Below are positions 9,861 through 21,451 of a stretch of DNA of 64,000 bases, piece by piece. Position 1 is the stretch's first letter, and every line of letters begins with the position of its first letter. The notes under the pieces are model-generated. The model saw only the letters and a list, made by a program, of their open reading frames with translations, did not search any database and was not told the DNA's origin. Origin of the DNA: Sepioteuthis lessoniana (Eukaryota; Mollusca; Cephalopoda; Myopsida; Loliginidae); assembly GCA_963585895.1 (NCBI GenBank), contig OY757904.1, forward strand, positions 62,615,480-62,679,479, written 5' to 3'. Both the position numbers and the translations under genes were made by a program.

Positions 9861-10426
9861 CGTGTTTATATGATGTTATCCTCTGTACATGTATTAACTG
9901 CTTCGATAAACTGTATTCCTGTCTTCATGAAGGCTTAATAAAATATCTTGCGATTTTCAAAAACATTACATTTTGGTTCTTTTGTTCGTAATGTGATCTG
10001 GAATCTTAGTGAAAAGCTGAAGAAGAAAAGCAGGAAAAATTACTGGAATAAATAAGCCCAACGGAACAAGAAGTATTTGTGTATTTTGTGTGAAATACGA
10101 AAAACAAAAACATTGAAAAAATCCAATCTGACTCAATATTTTAAAGAAGAATAAATTACATGAAACCCTCAGAAATAAAAGAAAGAATTTTTCTTTAAAA
10201 AAGCCATTGAAAAGAATTCTAATATTAATACAGACATTCCAAAATATTTAGAGTTGTATTTCATGGCAATATGATAGCATTTGTGAGTGCGTTTGGGGCT
10301 TCTATTCAATATAAAACCTTCAATATCTTGGCAAATATTTACGACTTACGATATGCTCATATCAGAATTGAATACCGAACCCTATTAGCCAATCTAATAT
10401 GTTCTCTCTCTATCTATCTATCTATC

Positions 10427-10457
<31 letters not shown>

Positions 10458-10620
10458 GCTTGAATGTGTCAATATAAATACTTACATCCAAATATGCATT
10501 CGACTTTTCTCAGTTACACATGCGCATACACTTCTGTTTATTAATCTGTGAGTTATCTCCCTGTCGCTCCCACACTCTCTGTATATGCGTATATTCATTC
10601 ACATATACATACATTTACTC
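9861..10620. other. No recognised gene; small (ATCT)n(TA)n at 10405-10457
   Basis: AT-rich, with no repeat family recognised outside the microsatellite. Confidence 0.45.
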
Positions 10621-10632
10621 GCACACACATTG

Positions 10633-10695
<63 letters not shown>
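10621..10695. repeat. (CA)n(TA)n microsatellite
   Basis: Compound array. The segment after it, 10696-10920, is unassigned. Confidence 0.9.
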
Positions 10696-10698
<3 letters not shown>

Positions 10699-10924
10699 TT
10701 ACAAATCCTGGAAAATACCCAACAAAATACTAGCTATCCGGCCACTTAAGACCTATCTCACAAAATATCCAAGACACTGCTGAAGATGTAATTACTTATT
10801 AAGCTTTTTGCTCTTATGTGGTACAAGACCATGTGAATGGGGCACCCAATGTGAATCGAACTAATTCGTGAAGGTTTGCTTGTCTAGCTTGCTAACCTTT
10901 ACACTACCCGAGGCACCCCTCATA

Positions 10925-11103
10925 ACCTATGGCCTCCTATGGACTCTTACACATGCCAGTGTTAGACAATCAGCAGAGACATGCATACATCATCTCCGGG
11001 CGGACACTGAATGCAGACAAGAGGACTTGCCCGGAGCAAGTGAGATTGGGATGAATGGCGAGAGATGATAAGGGACCTACATACTCTCATCAGGATTTGT
11101 ATA

Positions 11104-11105
<2 letters not shown>
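10925..11105 (+). mobile_element. RTE-type LINE 3' end, diverged
   Basis: Reads LLWTLTHASV, then CIHHLRADTECRQEDLPGAS, matching the TYIQQLCEDTGCSPEDLPEAM block of the 2645-3411 copy with an arginine-rich variant sequence. It represents a second RTE subfamily. Confidence 0.6.
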
Positions 11106-11140
<35 letters not shown>

Positions 11141-11170
11141 GTATATAATGGAGTAATAACCGACAATAAA

Positions 11171-11569
11171 GAGAAAATTGATAACTAGGTAATCCAAGCA
11201 GAAGGTGAGATTTATTGAGAAACAAAGTCGACACGATAGCGTTCCGGTTCTAATGAACTATCATAAGAACTGTGAGGGTTGATGATAGTGATGTTAAATC
11301 AACGATGGATGTTTAGAAATACAAAAATCTAGGGAAAATCTATATATCGGGAAATGGATTAAATGGCCAACTTTTTTCCGATATATACATTTTCCCTAGG
11401 TCTTTGCATTTTTGTATTTTTTAAACATCCGTCATTGATTTAACATGACTAATATCATCCGTTACAATCCTGATGATGGTTCATTAGAACCGAAACGCTA
11501 TAGTGTCAACTTAGTTTTTAAATAAATCTCTCTTTCTGCTTGGATTGCCTCCTTATCAATTCTCTCTCT
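11171..11569. repeat. Long foldback, arms about 180-195 bp, Penelope-like UTR
   Basis: The left arm (about 11171-11351) is the reverse complement of the right arm (about 11376-11569) with scattered changes and a short spacer. The right arm reads cctgatgatggttcattaga, then accgaaacgctatagtg, then aaataaatctctc, the layout of Penelope-like 3' UTRs. No coding part is attached. It is either two inverted element ends or one structured terminus. Confidence 0.75.
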
Positions 11570-11606
11570 TTCTCTCTCTCCCTATCCTTCTCTCTCTCTC
11601 TCTATG

Positions 11607-11642
<36 letters not shown>

Positions 11643-12112
11643 TACAGAAAGATAGGAAAGATAGCGATGTGAGTGTTTGATGATTTAGTTTATTTGGTTG
11701 GCGGCATATTTTTAAATGTTATGATTCATAACAACTGATTTTTTTAGCGTTTCGTTATAATTTTTTGTTGATCGCATTTTCTTATTTGACTATTATAAGC
11801 ATTACTTGTTTTCACATAATTTTATGGTATCAAGAATCCTAAAAGAGTACCAATAATATGCAGAGTTACATGCTGTCAGGCATTCCAATACTAATGATTT
11901 TCAAGCAGATATATTAGACGAAAAGATAGAATTCCAACATGTACTACCTCTATGGGCCATAGGGACCAGGGATTAATCGCAAAGAAGGGGTGGTTTCCCA
12001 CTCCACAGTTCTCTACCAAATGCATAGGACACCTGTTTTGTAAGCAATGGTCTTACTTTATAAAGAGGATACAATCGATGTTTTCTTTGCCTCAACGACA
12101 GTGGCGTGTATG

Positions 12113-12617
12113 TAAGTATTTTACTAGCTGCATCTCTGCAGAGGGGTAAGACTTCCTGGATATGACACTAAAAAATCTCCCGTAATGCTGAAGCTTAGGG
12201 GAATGCAGAGTACGCCTTCATTGCCATTGCTCTCAGATCCACTCGGGGCCAGATTCGTAGAACCAGATAAGAGTTGAATAGAACTGTTTGACATTTAAAC
12301 TGAGTGCAAACAAATGACTCTTACTAAATTAAATCGTTTGAATTAGAACTACTTGATCATTTAACTGTATTTAAACAAATGACTAATTTTTAGTTAAATT
12401 TTTAGTGATACATAGCAATACTTGAAAGCATTTTCCTTTGTTGACTTATGCTAAATTGAATAGTTAGAAGTAAAAAAAAATGTTTGATCATTTAACTTTG
12501 TGTATCAACAAAATGTGTTTATAAATCATATACTTGATATATATGTAAAAACATGATATGGCATTAAATAACCAACAATAGTTACTATGCCATTAAATCA
12601 AACTAAACCAAACCAAA
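12113..12617 (+). mobile_element. Repeat family C, diverged
   Basis: 5' block (ctgcatctctgcagagggg, atatgacactaaaaaatct), motif units from about 12265, and tail tatgccattaaatc with aaccaaaccaaag at the end. The segment 11646-12112 before it is unassigned. Confidence 0.75.
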
Positions 12618-12684
12618 GTCTTACGCATAAACAAATTTCCGAGTATGCACATATGTAAATGTATTTGTTTATTCAAGCTTATTC

Positions 12685-12895
12685 TGTACGAGGCGGTTTT
12701 CATTTCCCCTCGCGTTGATGCCTGGGGGAAATGCACGAATCCTTCACTTCTCCCTCTAGCCATGGATAAATAATAGGGCTGACTGTATTTTTTTAAGCTT
12801 GGGAGCTAAGTAATGCCACCGGTTCAGTAGTCAGAATTCAAAACTGAAGGAATATTGTTCGGGAAAATCTGTTTTGCTGCATTCTTATGCTATCA
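12685..12895 (+). mobile_element. SINE family A, old diverged copy
   Basis: Core gggggaaatgcacgaatcc and tagccatggataaataatag, then body cagaattcaaaactgaagg. The head is not recognisable. Confidence 0.5.
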
Positions 12896-13006
12896 TCTTA
12901 TCCTAAATGCGTTGTTGATTCTGCAGAGACCATCACAATAATAAACAAACGATTTGCATAATTTTTCCAGCTATTAAGCCCTCATTCGCCAAAATAGACA
13001 ATGGGT

Positions 13007-13007
13007 T

Positions 13008-13078
<71 letters not shown>
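13007..13078. repeat. (TA)n(TG)n microsatellite
   Basis: Compound array abutting the next LINE fragment. Confidence 0.95.
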
Positions 13079-13089
13079 GATCAATTCGT

Positions 13090-13245
13090 GTTGATAGCAT
13101 GGAGCTTTCTATCATTTTCACCATCCGCTCCCATCGTCAATCGCTCCCGGCAGATCCTCTACATTGCATCCCACGTCCAAACAGAGCAGATTAATACAAG
13201 TCCCTGTGTAGTAGCCAACGCTGGCATGCCCAGGTGTAGGAGTCC
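13090..13245 (-). mobile_element. RTE-type LINE 3' end, antisense
   Basis: The minus strand reads KWTPTPGHASV, then TCINLLCLDVGCNVEDLPGA, then IDDGSGW, matching the RTE C-terminus. Its 3' end meets the microsatellite at 13078. Confidence 0.65.
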
Positions 13246-13249
13246 ATTT

Positions 13250-14095
13250 GCATCTCAGAAAGTTTTGTTTTTCAAACACTGTATCCAGAGCTCTCACCTC
13301 AGCAGAATGCTCCTCTTGATTACTTGCGTGAAAGGCGATGTGGTTTGGACTTACAGCTTTAATTAGAGTCATAGTAAATTCGGTGGCTGAACTATTTGAT
13401 CCTGGCAGCTGACCTTCACTCAGCATCAGGTGAAGAGTGCCGTTGACCCGCTTTTGTATTCAACCACTTTGCTTCGCACTCACTGTGCTGCATTTCATAG
13501 TTTCTATGTTATTCCTTTGTGTAGCTCGTATAATACACTCCTCTCTCAGAATCTTTAAATGCAGTGACTAGTCAGAGAAGTTGACAGGGATTACAGAGGC
13601 CATACAATTCATTATTCTGGGTTTTACTCACTCCGGTCTGTTCATAGTTTTATTTTCTCGGAGTTTTACATCTCTAGTACTACACTTAGGAGGTTTTGGT
13701 AGTGTAAGTTTTCCTCCTCATAAAAAATATATATATCATATTCTATTCTTTATTTTTTTTAAATTTTTTTCTTCTATTTTTTAAACCAATTTGAAATTTT
13801 CAACACGTTTTCAATTAAAGTTAAGCTTGAACTTTTTTTGGAGGGGGAGGTGATGGGTATGTTGGAATTCTAGTTTTGCCTGGCTTTGCTGGAACAAACT
13901 TTCTGTTTTTATTATTTATGCTTTTAACGGATTACATAACCAGATTTAGAATGTGAAAGACTTAATACTTTCACTTATAAACTTTTAAGTTTTATCTTAG
14001 AATAAGTACAACAATTCTTTTTGATTTTATTCAGGCTTTGTGAATTGATTTTATTCCTTACTTTAATTAACTGTCGATTTAGTTTTTAGTTTAGC
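13250..14095. other. No recognised feature
   Basis: T-rich in its second half. No supported ORF or repeat family. Confidence 0.4.
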
Positions 14096-14102
14096 CTCTC
14101 CC

Positions 14103-14133
<31 letters not shown>

Positions 14134-14174
14134 CTTCTTCTTCTTCTTCTTCTTCTTCTTCTTCTTCTTCTTCA
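14103..14174. repeat. (TTC)n microsatellite, about 24 units
   Basis: Perfect trinucleotide array. Antisense it reads as poly-Glu, which is an artefact. Confidence 0.95.
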
Positions 14175-14446
14175 ATAATTTTTGAACATTCAAGTGTTTG
14201 CAAAATATAGGAAATACGGTTGTCCAGTTTGTTTGTTTTTTTAGTAGAACTATTGTTTTGAAACCTAAATACCAACAAAATATTTACACACAAATAATCG
14301 AGCTTAACTTACCACGTAGAAAGGTCTCTTTACTTTGCTTATGTCTTACTCGCTACTTCTTTTCTATTCTCATGGAATTTTTATGGAGTTATCTCTTTTA
14401 ATTTTTACTATATATATGTGTTCGCTTATCGGATACATATATACAG

Positions 14447-14665
14447 TGTTCGTTCAATAAATTTGGTAACATCTTCCTTTGAAGTCAGCAGTAGGAAGCA
14501 CTATTTACACTTGCACCTTTTTCAAATAAATCAATACTCATACTTCCCTTTCCGTCCAAGAAGATTGTTAGCATGACCTTTTCTCTGACCCCTGAGCCTG
14601 AAACTTTTCTTCTTTGCTAGAATGTCAGTGTATGTCTTCTTCATCAACTGATTTTTGACTTAGAG
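14447..14665 (-). mobile_element. mariner transposase fragment
   Basis: The minus strand shows, in broken frames, a mariner central block (KGHANNLLGRKGK, then LFEKGASVNSASY), corresponding to the usual KVMLTVFWDxKG and LxxGxTVNSxxY segments around the second catalytic Asp. It is joined directly to a terminus starting gtgttcgttcaataaattt, implying an internal deletion. It belongs to a different lineage from the two mariners at 19.4 and 52.3 kb. Confidence 0.5.
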
Positions 14666-14669
14666 TGAC

Positions 14670-15240
14670 AATACACCACTGCCGGCCCCCACTATCTCAA
14701 CTTTCTAAACTACCCATGGCCATCAGATCGTCTTGTGTTTTTTCTCATCTCCGGCCAGGGGTATTTCACATTTCTTTACGGACACACAAAACACTACATA
14801 CGCAAACGAGAGGATGGACAAGCTCCAAGCGCAAGAACGGAAAGGTTTCTGACACGTTCCTAACATTCTGTGAGATATCACGAGCGTGTATTCATGCGAA
14901 ACTCCCACAAAGTCAGCAGGAATGCTGACTCATCCTCTAACGTTAGCCAACCCGGCATCTGAGTCTACAGATACAAGCAGCCACCTTTCTCGACCGTCAG
15001 CTTCCTCCGACTTCTGTCGACTGCCTTGTTCTGTTCTCTTCTGCAAACCGCCCTGGTCAGTCCACTTCACTTGACTGGTCTGTTCTGGGACCTTCCTTCC
15101 CTGGTCTTCTTCCGGTTTCGAGGGAGATCTTGCGCGCAAGCCCTTTGTATGGTTTTCGTGCCAAAACAGACAATGGGATCCTCTGACTGGTACACACAAA
15201 GAATGCCCAACATCGTGTTACATCAGGCTGTTAATGTCAA
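14670..15240. other. Unassigned segment of higher GC
   Basis: Noticeably less AT-rich than its surroundings, with ORFs open on both strands (up to 99 codons) but no recognisable domain. It could be an old coding element or a host exon fragment. I cannot decide from sequence alone. Confidence 0.3.
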
Positions 15241-15889
15241 ACGTAGGTTTCAACTATTTAATAATATTTTTTTTATTAGAATATGCTTCGCACACATCGC
15301 ACTTTCTTCTGTACATTTTATATAGTTTGCATTCCTCAGACTTGATGACAGATCTCTGTTCAAGTCTGAATAACTCTTTCGGATTTATGGCCATCTTGAA
15401 TAGACACAAAATAAATATTTCTTTCGGATTTGAATAATGTTTGTTATAAACCTATTTCGAAAGATGAAGAGTTTACGTTTATGAAAAAAAAAATTCTCCC
15501 AAAAAAAAAAAAAAAAAATCTAAATTATTTTGCTTTTTTTCTCTCATTAGATGTCTCTTGAATAACACACCCATAAAATATATTTTCCATCATTGGAACT
15601 TCAAAGAATTATCTTAGTGTTATTTCTACTTTTTAAAGCAGCCGATAATGCCCTCTTTCGAGTTTTCACTCGAGTACTTATTTCTGTATTTCTTAATCTG
15701 GTTCGCTGGATAAACGTTTTAAACTGCAGTTCTTGCTTTGATGAAACAGACTCGCAGAAGTTACATGAAGCTAAATAAGGACTTTTTGGCGGTGGGGATC
15801 ATGGAATGAAATTTCATAATCTTCAACATGTCAAGATATTTTCTGGTGAATCCATGCTTTTTCTAATTCTCTTATGGTCAATATATATG
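15241..15889. other. No recognised feature; A-tract near 15483-15519
   Basis: AT-rich, with a nearly pure adenine run. No family recognised. Confidence 0.45.
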
Positions 15890-15892
15890 GTG

Positions 15893-16025
15893 ACAAAAAT
15901 TATTTTGTGAGTCAGGAACTACCCTACTAGAGTTTCGCCTAATCCCGTAGGGATTAGGTACCCTGATGAGCCGCTTAGGCGAAAATGTAGTTGGTTCATT
16001 CCTTACTCACGAAATAATTTTTTTC
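15893..16025. repeat. Imperfect palindrome with a hammerhead-like core, Penelope-like terminus
   Basis: The outer arms (about 15896-15918 and 15996-16023) are reverse complements (aaattattttgtgagt against actcacgaaataattt). Inside lie a perfect hairpin (cctaatccc, gta, gggattagg) at about 15939-15959 and a hammerhead-like core. Penelope-like elements are known to carry minimal hammerheads and inverted termini, so I read this as one of their ends. No coding part is attached. Confidence 0.55.
15957..15997 (+). ncRNA. Minimal type I hammerhead-like motif
   Basis: CUGAUGA at 15963-15969, a 3-bp stem II GCC/GGC with loop GCUUA, then GAAA at 15981-15984. A weak stem III and candidate cleavage at GUU, followed by GGU pairing with ACC upstream. 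Stem I is only about 3 bp. An alternative pairing (tttcgcctaa with ttaggcgaaa) competes. Confidence 0.45.
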
Positions 16026-16029
16026 ACTA

Positions 16030-17026
16030 TTTTGCTCTACCTAGTATTGAGCACTTTTTTGCACTTGTAGCTTAGCAGCAATTACGGTGTTTTTTTCTTT
16101 TGACCAATCAATTGCGTATCTGTTGAATATTTTCAATTGGTATGACAAGGTTGGCCTTTTCTTTTTTTTTCTAATATATATATTAGGTTGGCCTTTTCTT
16201 TTTTTTCTAATATATATATTTTAGGATATATATTTCCCCTAGTCAGTGATTCGTTATATATTTTTATTTTCAAATTACTTGTGGGTTTTTTCCCTTACCG
16301 TAAGTGCTATTATTCAATAAGTTATTTAATATATATATATATATATATATATAAGCTTGATTACCAGCTTTTAACTTTGTGCTTGTTGTCATTTCTTCTT
16401 CCTCCACACTGTTTTCTCTCTTTTTCTCTGAGATATCTATACAGAAGAACTTTTCTTATATGCACATTGCTTTGTTCATTCTCTTAAACTTTTCGTTGGA
16501 CTAGCGATAGAAATAAAAATCGCAAAAGCTAAGGTCCATTACCTTCAGCGGTTGTGGGCCAAGTTATTTAACATTAAAGTCTTCTTTCTAGCTTCTAGTA
16601 ATTTTAGTCAAATGACTTTACAATTCTCCTGTGAAAACTAAACTTTCAACTGTCCCCGAAGGTCATTAGCTGTCAATTATACCGAGTTGTCCGAGGCAGA
16701 ATGGTTTTAATCTCATTAAAATACTGTATACTTCATGCCAAAAGAAAGATTCAAACAATCTTTTATTTACCCCAAAAACGCACACACATACACACACACA
16801 CACACACGCATATCAATGTATATGCATATTTGACCTTGTGTATCCGCCTTAAAACAAATGTTCTTAATACCTCTAATAAGAACATTGTAACAATAATAAT
16901 GTCAAGTTGAAACATCGGTGCATTAAGTGGAGACATATGCAGCATGGGCTACTGCTATTTTTTCATACAATAAAGCCCAAGTCAGTGTCAGCCCTTTGAC
17001 TATTTTCTCTCCAGAACGAGGGATTC

Positions 17027-17028
<2 letters not shown>
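16030..17028. other. No recognised gene; (TA)n at 16330-16352, (CA)n at 16780-16806
   Basis: Contains a short direct duplication of ttaggttggccttttctttt at about 16164-16204. No supported ORF. Confidence 0.45.

Positions 17029-17094
<66 letters not shown>
17029..17094. repeat. (CA)n(TA)n microsatellite
   Basis: Compound dinucleotide array. Confidence 0.95.
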
Positions 17095-17123
17095 AGGAGC
17101 GAACGAACAAAGAAGTAAGAGAA

Positions 17124-17156
<33 letters not shown>

Positions 17157-17163
17157 CAAGATA

Positions 17164-17454
17164 CTATTTACCAACCCCTCCGCTCGGGCAGGATATGACA
17201 GAAGGCCAATTTTTAAGCGGAGTTTAACAGGTTTGAATTCAGAGTTTTCCTTCTCCTAGACTAGTTGCCTAACCAAGGCTGAAGAACCTAGTCTATCCTA
17301 CTATTTACCCATAGCTGGAGGGAGAATAATTGGATTCATACCTTTCCCAAGGGTATTAGTGCTATGTGAAATGCAATCAGTCTCGTCCAGGATTTGAACT
17401 CGTATCGCCGTGTTCATTTCCTTCGCCGATAACGACTACACCACGGGCACCTCC
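17164..17454 (-). mobile_element. SINE family A, full length, with 17-bp TSD
   Basis: Complete antisense copy. The direct repeat agagagagagcaagata occurs at 17147-17163 and 17455-17471. The insertion hit a GA-rich tract, so the outer part of the duplication is low complexity, but the gcaagata end is specific. Confidence 0.9.
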
Positions 17455-17471
17455 AGAGAGAGAGCAAGATA

Positions 17472-17730
17472 GTGAGAAGGAGACTGAGGGACAGACATTG
17501 AGAAACACCGAGCCAAACGGACAGAAAAACACGCTTACAGACAGAAAGACAGCGACCGACTGAGAGAGAGAGACAGACAGACAGAGAGATAGACTGACAG
17601 ACCGAGAAAAATTGATAGACTGAGCGTGACAAAGAGAGATAAACAGTAGAACGACAGACAAGCAGGAAATTACCACTAATAAAAATGCATATAGGCATAA
17701 CTGTTGTGGTTTTCTTTACGCTTTTTGCTT
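17472..17730. repeat. Degenerate (GACA)n/(GAGA)n tract
   Basis: Long purine-rich decayed tetranucleotide region. The serine/leucine-rich reading frames across it are artefacts. Confidence 0.7.
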
Positions 17731-17734
17731 GGTT

Positions 17735-18475
17735 GATTGGGTTTTATGGCATATCAACCTTTGCCGGTTATTTAATGCCAAATCCATTTTTATACAAATA
17801 ATAATTTCTATTTCAAACAATACAGTTTAGCTTGAGTACACAGTTTAATTGTCAAAAACATTTCTATTTCAAGCTATTCAGTTTATTCAAACAATTCTTA
17901 TTCAACCAATTCAGTTAAGTATCATTAGAGATTTTGTTAACACAGTTAAATGTCAAAACCGTCCTGTTTTAAACAATCCAGTTTAGTGTAAGTACAGTTT
18001 CAATATCAAAAACAGTTGCATTTCAAACAATTCAGAATAGCATTAGTATGCAATTTGGATGTAAGTACACAGTTTACTTGTCAAAAACATTTCTATTTCA
18101 AGCTATTCACTTTAGTTAAACCATTCTAATTCAAACAATTCAGTTTAGCATGAGTACAGTTTGAATGACATAAACAGTTCTCACAAGTACAGTTTCAGTG
18201 ACAAAAACTGTTTTATTTCAAACAATTCAGCTTAGTATAAGTTCACAGATTAGTTCTATATAACCCATAGATAGGGCCCTCTCAGGTGCTTCCACTCTAA
18301 GAGTAGACCTGGGAGCGATTGCAATGAAGAGGTTCTCCACATTCACCAACCTTCCAGTATTACAGGAACCTCGCCATCAGATTGTTTAGTGTCAAATCAG
18401 GACACTCGTTGGGGGGTCTTACTCCTCTGCAGAGATGCAGTCGGAGTGTTCTACTGCCCCAGCCGATTGGGTAAT
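17735..18475 (-). mobile_element. Repeat family C, near full length, expanded internal units
   Basis: Antisense: tail ttttatggcatatcaacc, then an unusually long run of internal motif units (about 17810-18245), then the 5' block ending cagccgattgggta. It has more internal units than other copies. Confidence 0.8.
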
Positions 18476-18484
18476 ACACAGAGC

Positions 18485-18862
18485 TGGATGTAAAAACAGT
18501 TCTATTTCAGATAATTCAGTTTAGCTTAACTACGCAGTTTAGATGTCAAAGCAGTTCTATTTTAACCAATTCAGGTTAGCTTAAATACGCTGTTCAAATG
18601 CAAAAATAGTAAAGTCTCGAAACCACGGTTTAGTTATATTTGACCCATAGATAGGGCCCTTAGGTACTACTACTCCAGGCCAGAGTGGACCTGAGAGCGA
18701 TGGCAATGAAAGGATGCTCCACATTCCCCAAAATTCAAGCGTCACTGGAACTTCACCATGAGATTGTTTAGTGTCATATCCAGGATACTCGTTGTGGGGG
18801 GGGGGGCTTATCCTTCTGTTGAGATGCAGTCGGTGTATTCTACAGCCCCAACCGACTAGGCA
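18485..18862 (-). mobile_element. Repeat family C, tail-less copy in tandem
   Basis: Starts within the internal units and runs to ccccaaccgactaggcaa, directly following the previous copy on the same strand. It is probably a local tandem duplication with truncation. Confidence 0.75.
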
Positions 18863-18869
18863 AACTAAG

Positions 18870-19388
18870 CTTTTGGAAAAACATTTTTTCTATAGGAATA
18901 GTAATATTCTCATTCCTCGTTGTTTTGTTTTTTTATTCTATGTCCTTCAACACCATTGTTACATCTCCTTGCTAAGAAAAATTATTTTGTTTTCTATGAT
19001 ATGAAAACCCTGTCTTCTGATTTGCAAGACTTTTCCTCACACAGTGTTTGTCTGACTTATAGGCACACAGTAAAATGTTAGTTATTCGTTCGTGCTGACG
19101 AATATACCATTTACAGAGTTGAGAGGATATTAGGATCGCTTTTGCTATTCCCATGTGGATGAAGGTCGATATTGGCTGTTAATCCATACCAATTCACTTT
19201 TACAAAATGTACTAACGTAATCCCATCCACATTGGATACTTTAGATGGAATTCGTCTGGATTTAATCAAGAGGATCAGAATACGTCATATATTTTTACTG
19301 AACGGGCACTTTATTATGTAAGTAAATACCACTGTCTCTCTTTTTATATATCTCCCACTGCTTCTCTCCTCCTCTCTTCTTTCTATCT
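18870..19388. other. No recognised feature
   Basis: AT-rich. A (CT)n(TA)n array at 19389-19438 follows. Confidence 0.45.
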
Positions 19389-19392
19389 CTCC

Positions 19393-19440
<48 letters not shown>

Positions 19441-20317
19441 GAGGATCATTAAATAAGTTTCCAGACTTTTTTCGTATGGGCACTTTTTTTTGATAGCACA
19501 CACATGAAACTCTAGTCCCCTTCGAAGTAATATCCTCCGGCTGCAATGCACTTGTTGTACCGTTCTAAAACTTCTGGAAGGACCCATGGAAGTCCTCTTA
19601 TGTGAGCGTATCAATGACCTTCCTCACAGCCTCTTTCATCTCCTCAATTGTCTCATAACGACAGCCTATGAGCTTAGGGAATAACCAAAAATCACAGGGA
19701 GCAAGGTCTGGACTATAGAGAGGGTGAGGAACTGTCTGGATGCCCATCTTGGTCAAATAGTCCGTGACAAAGATGGAGTTGTGGACTGGTGTACTGCCCT
19801 CGTGGAAATGCCGCTAATTTGAAATGCCGATTTGATGAATGTTGGCCTCTTCCGACGGTATCTCTTTCTGAACTCCCTTAAAACCTCAACATAGTAATCC
19901 TAATCCAATCAGCTCTGGTGTATTGACTTTCTTACTCCTTCTACACCTCTCATCATCCCTCACAGACTCTCTGCCTTCCTTGAATCTCTTATGCTACTCA
20001 AAAACTGATGCTCGATTCATGCAAGATGCTTCAAAAGCAGTCTGAAGCATTCCATACGTTTCTGAGGCATTTTTTTCAAGTTTAAAACAGAATTTTCTTG
20101 CATATCGGTCTTCTAAAATGTCCTCACGTCCAGATTGCATTTTTGAAATTCACCAGCTATGACAATCAGGCTTTAGTAGGGTGTATTCCAATTCCTGTTG
20201 TAGCTGTTCGTTTAAACCTGAAATAATAAAAATTGGTCAGTCATCTCATAAGATGTATAACATGCTGAATTTTCAAGAGTCTATAAAAAAGTCTGGAAAC
20301 TTCTTGAATGCATCACG
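19441..20317 (-). mobile_element. mariner element with both terminal inverted repeats, inactive
   Basis: The terminal inverted repeats share aagtttccagactttttt (left 19455-19472, right its complement near 20284-20301). The minus strand encodes a mariner transposase in broken frames: N-terminal SGREDILEDRYARKFCFKL, then NRASVFE, then DYLTKMGIQTVPHP, YSPDLAPCDFWLFPKL and EEMKEAVRKVIDTL. YSPDLAPCDFWLFPKL holds the third-Asp region of the DD34D catalytic triad. Part of the central region is missing and frames shift, so it is dead. Confidence 0.9.
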
Positions 20318-20324
20318 TAGATGT

Positions 20325-20625
20325 GTTTTGACATTTAAACTGCTTACCTATGCTAAACTGAATTATTTGAAATATCAGTTTTTGTATGCCTAACTGAATT
20401 GTTTTAAATAGAAGTGTTTTGACATTGAAACTATACTTAAAATAAAATGAATTGTTTGAAATAGAACTGTTTGACTAAACTGAGTATCTCGAAATAGAAA
20501 TGTTGTCAATTAAAATATGTACTTATGCTAAACTGAATTGTTTGAATTAGAACTGTTTATTTGTATAAAAATAGATTTAGCATTAAATAACCTACAAAGG
20601 TTGATATGCCATCAAACCCAAAAGT
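20325..20625 (+). mobile_element. Repeat family C, 5'-truncated
   Basis: Internal units and the tail ggatttagcattaaataacc. It starts a few bases after the mariner terminus, so the mariner may have inserted into, or beside, a family C copy. Confidence 0.75.
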
Positions 20626-20889
20626 AGAGTCACTCTTCTCTACTACATCATGGGTCTCAGGCGGCTCGTAATACTAGTTATTTCTATGAACTTAGCGGGC
20701 ATATTTCATGCTTACCTTCGGTCATTTAGAGGTAATCGATGCTTTAACATATCTCAAATTCGGGTCACTTGCAACTCCATATTTGATAATTCTTCTTGTA
20801 TTTGGATGTAGAACAGAAAGAGCCACAGAATTAAAACCAGACACACGAATGATGAGCTTTTTTTAAATTTCAAACCATCAAATATTATC

Positions 20890-21053
20890 CCGCGGGTATA
20901 GTGGCTAACGTACTGGACTGTGACATCGAAGTTAGCGAGTTCGAATTCCATTCACTTTAGAACACATATCTTTGTGAAAGTCAAGAACCTCATGTCCGCC
21001 ACCCCCATATTGTTATGCCGGTGGAAAAAAGAAACCGAATCCAAACCAAACTG
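20890..21053 (+). mobile_element. SINE family B
   Basis: tRNA-like head with A box tagtggctaacg and B box gagttcgaattcc, a shortened body, and tail accgaatccaaaccaaac. Family B shares its tail type with family C and its central core with family A. Confidence 0.7.
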
Positions 21054-21089
21054 TCTGATATATTCCAGAAATATGGTTGTATGTATTTA

Positions 21090-21310
21090 CCTAAACCTCC
21101 CACCGCGGGCTGGGCGTGACTCAAGGTCAATTTTTGAGACGAATAAAGCTAGTTCAATTTCAAACTTTCTCTTCTCCCAAACTGTGCCCTGTCGACAGCT
21201 CTCAGAATTCGCTGACTGTATTCACTTGGTAAGAAGTCTCCCTCAAACTAGAGTGTCCTGTGTATAAAATATGTCGGATGGTGAGACTCAAATTCTAGTG
21301 ATCTGGAAAA
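21090..21310 (-). mobile_element. SINE family A relative, diverged
   Basis: Tail-like ctcccaccgcgggctgggcg and gactcaaggtcaatttttga, then a body unlike standard A. It may be a subfamily. Confidence 0.45.
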
Positions 21311-21451
21311 TATGGAGTATCTCTTTATTGCTATTACTATGAAAAGCATTTGTGTTTTAGATAAATACTTGATACCATATAACTATTAATTATTTGTATT
21401 AAGAATAGTAATTTGAAACTGTCATTTTTACTGAGGATTATTATTCGGTTT

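Noticed and set aside
11468-11500. Hammerhead at cctgatgatggttcatt
   Set aside because: CUGAUGA is present, but no stem II followed by GAAA in the right place. GAAAC occurs without compatible pairing.
14063-14293. Poly-glutamate frame on the minus strand
   Set aside because: Direct translation of the (TTC)n array.
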